From: Lachnospiraceae bacterium UBA1729
GTDB taxonomy: Bacteria > Bacillota > Clostridia > Lachnospirales > Lachnospiraceae
Reading direction: 5' to 3'
Length of the DNA: 11,023 bases
NCBI GenBank assembly: GCA_002315945.1
Contig: DCIJ01000088.1
Location: 1-11,023, forward strand
In this document: positions 6,694 to 11,023 of the stretch, in pieces
Numbering within the stretch: position 1 is the first letter of the stretch
Layout: every line of letters begins with the position of its first letter
Translations under genes and position numbers: made by a program
Notes under the pieces: model-generated
The model's database searches: none
What the model was told of the DNA's origin: nothing
The model's input: only the letters and a program-made list of their open reading frames with translations

Positions 6694-6698
6694 CCTCT

Positions 6699-6758
6699 TT
6701 ACAACTCAAATAAAACATTACAACTTATATCAAACATTACAACTCATATAAATATACA
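6699..6758 (-). repeat. 19-bp tandem repeat across the 3' end of the membrane protein gene
   Basis: Three units begin with TTACAACT (+ strand) at 6699, 6718 and 6737, exactly 19 bp apart. Units 1 and 2 share 16 of 19 bases; unit 3 is a few bases longer (to 6758). The TTA at 6737-6739 is the stop codon (TAA) of the minus-strand membrane protein gene, so unit 3 encodes its C-terminus (YLYEL) and the other two are non-coding copies downstream. Confidence 0.75.
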
Positions 6759-8521
6759 TTATAGGGAACAGAACTGTCTGAATACTGGTTAAACCTGCTA
6801 AAGGGATAGTCATTTGTCAGTTCAAATCTGGAAAAGATATATCGGCAGCCAAGTCCCTTCAGAGCCTCGAAATCAATATTCAATTCATCGGCCTCTCCAA
6901 TGGCATCCCTTGCACCAAAATCGTAGGTGTTTCTGCCATCATTACTGAACAGATAAGCTCTGTACCCAAAATTATCATAATAGTATTTCCAACCCTCCTG
7001 ATTTTCCAGGGTTGGAGCAATAGCCTGTCTAAAGGCTTTTTTATAATCCAGTGAATAGTATCCGCAGTATCCGTCCACTGTAGATATCTGATTGTATTGC
7101 AGGGTGGCAGGATGGAAGCCGTAGGCTACGGCGTAGTCCTTGCTACTATAATCAATATCCGCCTTTATCTTATTAAATATGTCCCCACCGTAAAATTCAT
7201 TAAAGCTCAATGAATTGGGGGTTCCACCCTTCATCTGTCTGTAGTAATAGCAATAGGATGAATTATACAGGTCATTATACTGTGTCTGGGTCTTTAATAC
7301 AAAAGCTATTGCCAACAGCCCCAGAACAATGGGGACTAGTTTAAGAATATTTAAGTGCCCTAAAAAAGTGACTCGTATTCTGTTGCCCATCTTTTCACAC
7401 AGCAGGAATAAATCCTTCAGTACAAAGAAAAATGCCAGATACCAGGCAAAGGCATTGAAGAAAATTGTTCTTCCGTAGGAGAAGCCCTTTAAAGGGGGAA
7501 GCAGCGCTTCAAACAGGTTTCTTAAAGGTTCCCAGTAATACAGTGCATAGACCAACGCGTTAAAAATAATAAAGTAAATGGTTAACATAAATGGATTTAA
7601 GAGAAAATACAAAGGCTTCTTTTTCTTAAGGCATATGAACAATAGCCAAAGCATATACAGGCAAATACAGGGCAGTACCAGCCTCTTGTGAATGGTTTCC
7701 GCATGGGCCACTCCGTTTAGTAATCCTGCCTTAAAGGTCTCCCAAATCTGGGGCCCATCAAAGCAGGCAACAACCATTTCTGAGCGAATGGTAGGGACCT
7801 TGGAAAAAAGCATCAGATAAAAGAGCCTGTGCTCAAATACCAGGTAACCCATTAACAGGCTAAACAGAGCTCCTATCATGGAAAATGGAAGCTTTTTATC
7901 CTTAATGGTTAAGAGTAGAATTGCCACTGCCACATATCCCAGGATGAATATTCCAAAAAATGAAAAATACGAAAGAAAGGGATAGGCAAACAGACCTAGA
8001 TAAATCAAGCCGTTTTTTGGCTGCCTGTAAGCTTTTATTACTAGTGCCAAAAGCAGGGGCAGGGATACGAAACAAAAACTGTAGGCAGGGTATAATGGCA
8101 GCATGCCAAAGGCCAGAGCGCACAGGTATACACTTTTTTCGTGCTGGGCATAATCTTCCTTGAAATAAACCTTTGCCAGTATCACGGAAGAAACCAGTGC
8201 TATTATAGGTTTCAGTATGAGGCCTGCAATATAGGCATATTCAACAGGCAGGAAAAAGTATAACAGATTATAGGCTGACAGCTCTGATGGAAAGTAATTC
8301 CGCTCCAGACCGCCTAATATGGGCAGTATCCTGTTGCCGCCGAAAAAAGCATGGTTGTCCTTTAGAACCTTGAGCTGGGCAATGAATAAATCCAGATTAT
8401 CGCATATTCCTGTATATAGATTTTTTCCAACAATAATAAAAATCAGAGCCTGTCCGGTTATGATGGCAAAAGCTAACAGCTTGTGCCAGTTGTCTGATAA
8501 AAATTTTTCAGTCTTAGTCAT
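6737..8521 (-). CDS. Polytopic membrane protein resembling DUF6044/YkoS (GT-C-like architecture)
   Basis: 594 aa from the ATG at 8521, which is 4 bp after the SGNH gene's stop; an in-frame ATG at 8551 would add 10 residues and overlap that gene by 26 bp. Neither has a good Shine-Dalgarno, so translation probably depends on coupling. One hydrophobic helix (around residues 15-33) is followed by a loop with DNLD (41-44), then roughly ten further membrane segments. A C-terminal domain of ~160 residues, rich in Tyr and Asn, probably lies outside the membrane (AYGFHPATLQYN, then VDGYCGYYSLDYKKAFRQAI). This layout, with acidic residues in the first outer loop, is that of GT-C glycosyltransferases and of the DUF6044 family, which I recall having very similar 'DGY...YKxxFRxxI' sequence. 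Enzymatic activity is an inference. It sits between a secreted SGNH hydrolase and a radical SAM gene, pointing to surface polymer synthesis or decoration. Confidence 0.82.
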   Translation of the reverse strand: MTKTEKFLSDNWHKLLAFAIITGQALIFIIVGKNLYTGICDNLDLFIAQLKVLKDNHAFFGGNRILPILGGLERNYFPSELSAYNLLYFFLPVEYAYIAGLILKPIIALVSSVILAKVYFKEDYAQHEKSVYLCALAFGMLPLYPAYSFCFVSLPLLLALVIKAYRQPKNGLIYLGLFAYPFLSYFSFFGIFILGYVAVAILLLTIKDKKLPFSMIGALFSLLMGYLVFEHRLFYLMLFSKVPTIRSEMVVACFDGPQIWETFKAGLLNGVAHAETIHKRLVLPCICLYMLWLLFICLKKKKPLYFLLNPFMLTIYFIIFNALVYALYYWEPLRNLFEALLPPLKGFSYGRTIFFNAFAWYLAFFFVLKDLFLLCEKMGNRIRVTFLGHLNILKLVPIVLGLLAIAFVLKTQTQYNDLYNSSYCYYYRQMKGGTPNSLSFNEFYGGDIFNKIKADIDYSSKDYAVAYGFHPATLQYNQISTVDGYCGYYSLDYKKAFRQAIAPTLENQEGWKYYYDNFGYRAYLFSNDGRNTYDFGARDAIGEADELNIDFEALKGLGCRYIFSRFELTNDYPFSRFNQYSDSSVPYNVYLYEL

Positions 8522-8525
8522 TTTT

Positions 8526-9821
8526 TTAATATGCTGCTGCAATAAAAGCATTGTAGCAGGCTTTTACAGATGATTTTGCAGTAGGTACTGCAGCTGGGTT
8601 GTAGGGTAAAACAGAGCCGTTAGGCATTACAAAACCTGCAGGTCCCAGCATGTGAGGCAGGGCAGCAGTAGCAAATATCATGTCATTGTAATAGCTTACG
8701 GCAGGTACATAGGTGGAAGGGTCGTAGGCACTGACAAAATTAACCAGCTTGGTGGCCACATATCTGTAGCCAGCATCATTCAGATGGCATCCATCGGCAA
8801 CAGAGCTGCCGTATTTAAGAAGAGCCTCCTTGTCATCACACAGATTAAAGTTTGGATCAGAATACATATCAAGAACAGGTATGTTGTGTGCCTGACAGCG
8901 ATCCAGCATGGCTTTTCTGTAATGGTTCAGGGTTCCGGTACCAAAGTTTGAATAGGTTGTTCTGTTGGGACCAGAGGTCATGGTAGCGCCCTTGCTCTGC
9001 TGATGAGGTACTACAAATACTATGGTTGAATTGGGAAAGGCACCCTTTACATAGTTGAACATTGTATTCATGGCACCGTAAAAAGTATTAGGTGATGAAT
9101 CGGTGGGTTTTCCGATAGGACAGTCACCATACCAGAAGTCATTGGTTCCGCCAGAGATAACTACCAAATCAGCGGATTTATCCATACCGTACATTCTGTC
9201 CACAAAGGAGCCGGGATTTGAAATGTCGGATACAATATCAGTGATTCTTGAACAGCTGGTTCCGTAGTTGTTAACAGGAATTCCCATCAGCTGACTAATC
9301 TGGGCGGTTACAGTGTGAGCACTGTCAGAGGCCCCAACACCATACACGATGGAATCTCCCAGCACATTAACCTTGTGATAACGGCCGAAGGCTACGTTGG
9401 CAGCGGGAATACTTGCCAGGGCAGCCTGTTTTGTGTTTTCCTGCACAGCAGTGGTGTTGGTCCCAGTGGCAATAGCCTGACTGTTGTTGCCTAAGCTGGA
9501 ATTAAAAGCCTTGGCACGCATTTCTACAGCTGCATCCCATTCCTTTGGATTAATCTTGGCCATCTGCTCAGGGCTAAGAAGTGCACGCTGCTCCGGTGAA
9601 AATGCCAACAACTCAGTTGCAGTAAGTTTAGACATCTGCTTCAGAGTAATATTGGCTATGGCATCTGCATCCATCTGCTCTATCTGGGAAGCAGTAAGTT
9701 TCGAAGCTGCCTTTTTAGTAGACTTTGTGGCAGCCTGACAGTCAATTGAACTGATGAAAATCATATGAGCAAAGGCCAGAATAAGACCCGCCAATAGGAT
9801 TTTGTTTACACGATATCTCAT
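8526..9821 (-). CDS. Secreted SGNH/GDSL-family hydrolase with N-terminal helical spacer
   Basis: 431 aa. The start is placed at the ATG at 9821: AAAGGA (9833-9838) is 11 bp upstream of it, whereas that motif directly abuts the earlier in-frame ATG at 9833 and could not serve it. The signal peptide (residues 1 to ~30: basic start, hydrophobic core, probable cleavage after CQA) has no lipobox. Residues ~41-100 form an Ala/Gln/Met-rich run of loosely repeated short helices (LTASQIEQM, SPEQRALLSPEQMAKINP), then a Ser/Thr/Asn linker. The catalytic domain has SGNH block I GDSIVYG (Ser157), block II Gly187 (NNYGTS), block III GGTND (Asn227) and block V DGCH (Asp343, His346), so all catalytic residues are present. 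Such enzymes are esterases, often deacetylases of glycans or peptidoglycan. A ~65-residue tail without a sortase or membrane anchor follows. First gene of the minus-strand cluster. Confidence 0.92.
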   Translation of the reverse strand: MRYRVNKILLAGLILAFAHMIFISSIDCQAATKSTKKAASKLTASQIEQMDADAIANITLKQMSKLTATELLAFSPEQRALLSPEQMAKINPKEWDAAVEMRAKAFNSSLGNNSQAIATGTNTTAVQENTKQAALASIPAANVAFGRYHKVNVLGDSIVYGVGASDSAHTVTAQISQLMGIPVNNYGTSCSRITDIVSDISNPGSFVDRMYGMDKSADLVVISGGTNDFWYGDCPIGKPTDSSPNTFYGAMNTMFNYVKGAFPNSTIVFVVPHQQSKGATMTSGPNRTTYSNFGTGTLNHYRKAMLDRCQAHNIPVLDMYSDPNFNLCDDKEALLKYGSSVADGCHLNDAGYRYVATKLVNFVSAYDPSTYVPAVSYYNDMIFATAALPHMLGPAGFVMPNGSVLPYNPAAVPTAKSSVKACYNAFIAAAY

Positions 9822-9867
9822 ATTTTTACACATCCTTTAAAAAAATCTTGAAAAAGTTCGGTTTCAT

Positions 9868-9896
9868 ATTATATATAGGGGAGTAATAAAATGCAA
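9868..9896 (-). promoter_or_regulatory. Sigma-A-type promoter of the SGNH-led gene cluster
   Basis: On the minus strand TTGCAT (-35, at 9896-9891) is followed after exactly 17 bp by a perfect TATAAT (-10, at 9873-9868). The predicted transcript starts near 9861, giving a leader of about 40 nt before the chosen start codon. Confidence 0.8.
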
Positions 9897-9936
9897 GAAA
9901 ATAGGTGTATTTCCTGCTTTAGAGGATTTGAAGCAC

Positions 9937-9953
9937 TTTACAATTCTTTTACA
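9937..9953. promoter_or_regulatory. Direct repeat TTTACA-N5-TTTACA, possible response-regulator box
   Basis: TTTACAATTC occurs at 9937-9946 and again at 9948-9957, an 11-bp period that puts both hexamers on one face of the helix. The arrangement resembles the TT(A/T/C)ACA repeats bound by Bacillus PhoP. It lies between the divergent promoters, about 41 bp from the SGNH -35 and 31 bp from the tig -35. Only two clear units are present, so the call is tentative. Confidence 0.35.
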
Positions 9954-9984
9954 ATTCATTAGGTCACTTCGTACCTGAAACTGC

Positions 9985-10013
9985 TTGAAAATGGCAGACC
10001 AATATGGTATAGT
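9985..10013 (+). promoter_or_regulatory. Sigma-A-type promoter of tig
   Basis: TTGAAA (9985-9990), a 17-bp spacer, then TATAGT (10008-10013). The predicted start is near 10020, giving an mRNA leader of about 80 nt before the tig ATG. Confidence 0.8.
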
Positions 10014-10022
10014 GTTTTGCGT

Positions 10023-10084
10023 GTGTGTCCGCATTTTTCCGGCACACTGAAAATATGTGATAACACAGGGGAATATCCCCTTTT
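10023..10084 (+). other. Two small hairpins in the tig leader
   Basis: Hairpin 1: GTGTG and CCG (10023-10031, with a bulged T) pair with CGG and CACAC (10040-10047). Hairpin 2: GGGGA (10068-10072) pairs with TCCCC (10076-10080) around ATA and is followed directly by TTTT, then the AAGGAGG Shine-Dalgarno (10085-10091). Hairpin 2 has the shape of a very short terminator but only 5 pairs. The leader may modulate translation or stability; this is not demonstrated. Confidence 0.45.
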
Positions 10085-10101
10085 AAGGAGGAAACATTAC
10101 A

Positions 10102-11023
10102 ATGAGCGTTAAAGTTGAAAAATTAGAGCACAATATGGCAAAACTTACCATCGAAGTAGATGCAAAAGAATTTGACCAGTATGTAGATAAGGCATATAAC
10201 CGTGCAAAGAAAAACATTAACATCCCTGGCTTCCGTAAAGGGAAAGCTAACAGAGCTGTTATTGAAAAAATGTATGGAAAGGGTGTATTCCTTGAGGATG
10301 CTGCAAACCTGTGCATTCCTGAAGTATATGAGAAGGCTTATGAAGAGTCTGAAGTAGAAATCTGTTCAGCACCTGAAGTAGATGTTACACAGCTTGAAGC
10401 TGGCAAGTCACTTATCTTCACAGCAACTGTAGCAATCAAGCCAGAAGTTAAGCTTGGCAAGTACAAGGGAGTATCAGTACCTAAGGCTGACCTTGATGTT
10501 ACTGATGAGGAAGTTGTTGAAGAAATCAAGAAGGAGCAGGATTCAAATGCTCGTATGGTAGCAGTTGAAGACCGTGCAGTTCAGGATGGCGACGTAACTA
10601 CTATTGATTTCGAAGGATTTGTTGACGGAGTTGCTTTTGAAGGTGGTAAGGGAGAAAATTATCCTCTTACAATCGGTTCAGGAGCTTTCATTCCTGGATT
10701 TGAAGAGCAGCTTGTTGGAGCTGAGCTTGAGAAGGAAGTTGAAGTTAATGTTACATTCCCTGAGAATTATCAGGCAGATGAGCTTGCTGGAAAGGCTGCA
10801 ACCTTCAAGGTAACAGTACATGAAATCAAGACAAAAGAGCTTCCTGAATTAGATGATGAGTTCGCAGCAGAGGTTTCTGATTTTGATACACTTGCTGAGT
10901 ACAAGGAAGATGTTAAGAAGAAACTTGTTGAGAGAAAAGAAAGCGCTGCTAAGAGAGCAAAAGAAGAAGCAGCTGTTGACGCTGTAATCGCTGATGCGGA
11001 TATGGATATTCCTGAGGCAATGA
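10102..11023 (+). CDS. tig: Trigger factor (ribosome-associated chaperone and peptidyl-prolyl isomerase), 3' truncated by window edge
   Basis: First 307 codons of about 430. Trigger factor binds the ribosome exit tunnel and shields nascent chains. The N-terminal ribosome-binding domain shows the signature GFRKGK (residues 43-48; NIPGFRKGKANRAVIEKMYG). The FKBP-type isomerase domain spans about 155-245 (DGDVTTIDFEGFVDG, then IGSGAFIPGFEEQLVG, then ATFKVTVHEIK). The start of the C-terminal chaperone domain (LPELDDEFAAEVSDFDTL) follows, and then the frame runs off the window. AAGGAGG at 10085-10091 lies 10 bp before the ATG. The TGA formed by the last three bases is out of frame and is not the stop. 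In related genomes tig is commonly followed by clpP and clpX. Confidence 0.96.
   Translation, partial: MSVKVEKLEHNMAKLTIEVDAKEFDQYVDKAYNRAKKNINIPGFRKGKANRAVIEKMYGKGVFLEDAANLCIPEVYEKAYEESEVEICSAPEVDVTQLEAGKSLIFTATVAIKPEVKLGKYKGVSVPKADLDVTDEEVVEEIKKEQDSNARMVAVEDRAVQDGDVTTIDFEGFVDGVAFEGGKGENYPLTIGSGAFIPGFEEQLVGAELEKEVEVNVTFPENYQADELAGKAATFKVTVHEIKTKELPELDDEFAAEVSDFDTLAEYKEDVKKKLVERKESAAKRAKEEAAVDAVIADADMDIPEAM

Noticed and set aside
6694..6760. Internal promoter for the radical SAM gene in the AT-rich repeat array
   Set aside because: Several TTG- and TAT-rich hexamers occur, but none pair with a good -10 at 16-18 bp spacing.
9822..9833. Earlier ATG (9833) for the SGNH hydrolase
   Set aside because: The only Shine-Dalgarno-like motif directly abuts this codon, leaving no spacer, while ATG 9821 is 11 bp away and still gives a full signal peptide.
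11021..11023. TGA at the window end as the stop of trigger factor
   Set aside because: It is out of frame (the codon there is ATG at 11020-11022), and the protein would lack most of its C-terminal chaperone domain.

Overview
The window looks like chromosomal DNA from a low-to-mid GC Clostridia bacterium, most likely a member of the Lachnospiraceae (Butyrivibrio/Roseburia-like). The basis is protein family resemblance, strong AGGAG-type ribosome binding sites, a short CobU variant with a GQGK P-loop, and the small 'endosialidase'-labelled protein family of that group. No rRNA, tRNA, CRISPR array, transposase or phage gene was found. Both edges cut through genes: a class A penicillin-binding protein on the left and trigger factor on the right.

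Left block, + strand (1-5093). The C-terminal transpeptidase part of a PBP1A-type enzyme ends at a clear terminator. A 102-bp gap follows, carrying a hairpin-forming repeat. Next come a CobU-like protein and CbiB (overlapping start and stop, ATGA), two small proteins of unknown function, and RadA. RadA appears to start at a TTG inside the end of the preceding gene, so it is probably translationally coupled to it. A perfect 12-bp terminator hairpin closes the block, followed by a second copy of the same repeat.

Middle block, - strand (9821 down to 5194). Three genes read in one direction from a well-formed promoter: a secreted SGNH/GDSL hydrolase, a polytopic membrane protein resembling the DUF6044/YkoS group (GT-C-like architecture), and a radical SAM protein of the B12-binding-domain type. 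The second follows the first after 4 bp, and the third follows after about 88 bp. This looks like an envelope glycan or lipid modification module. Its substrate cannot be read from sequence, and it is the best candidate here for an undescribed system.

Right block, + strand (9985-11023). A consensus promoter drives trigger factor (tig), with an ~80-nt leader holding two small hairpins before a strong Shine-Dalgarno. The 280-bp divergent region also holds a TTTACA-N5-TTTACA direct repeat that resembles a PhoP-type box.

Non-coding points of interest are the two-copy structured repeat after terminators, a 19-bp tandem repeat that includes a stop codon, an inverted repeat in the radical SAM leader, and an in-frame 12-bp minisatellite inside cbiB.
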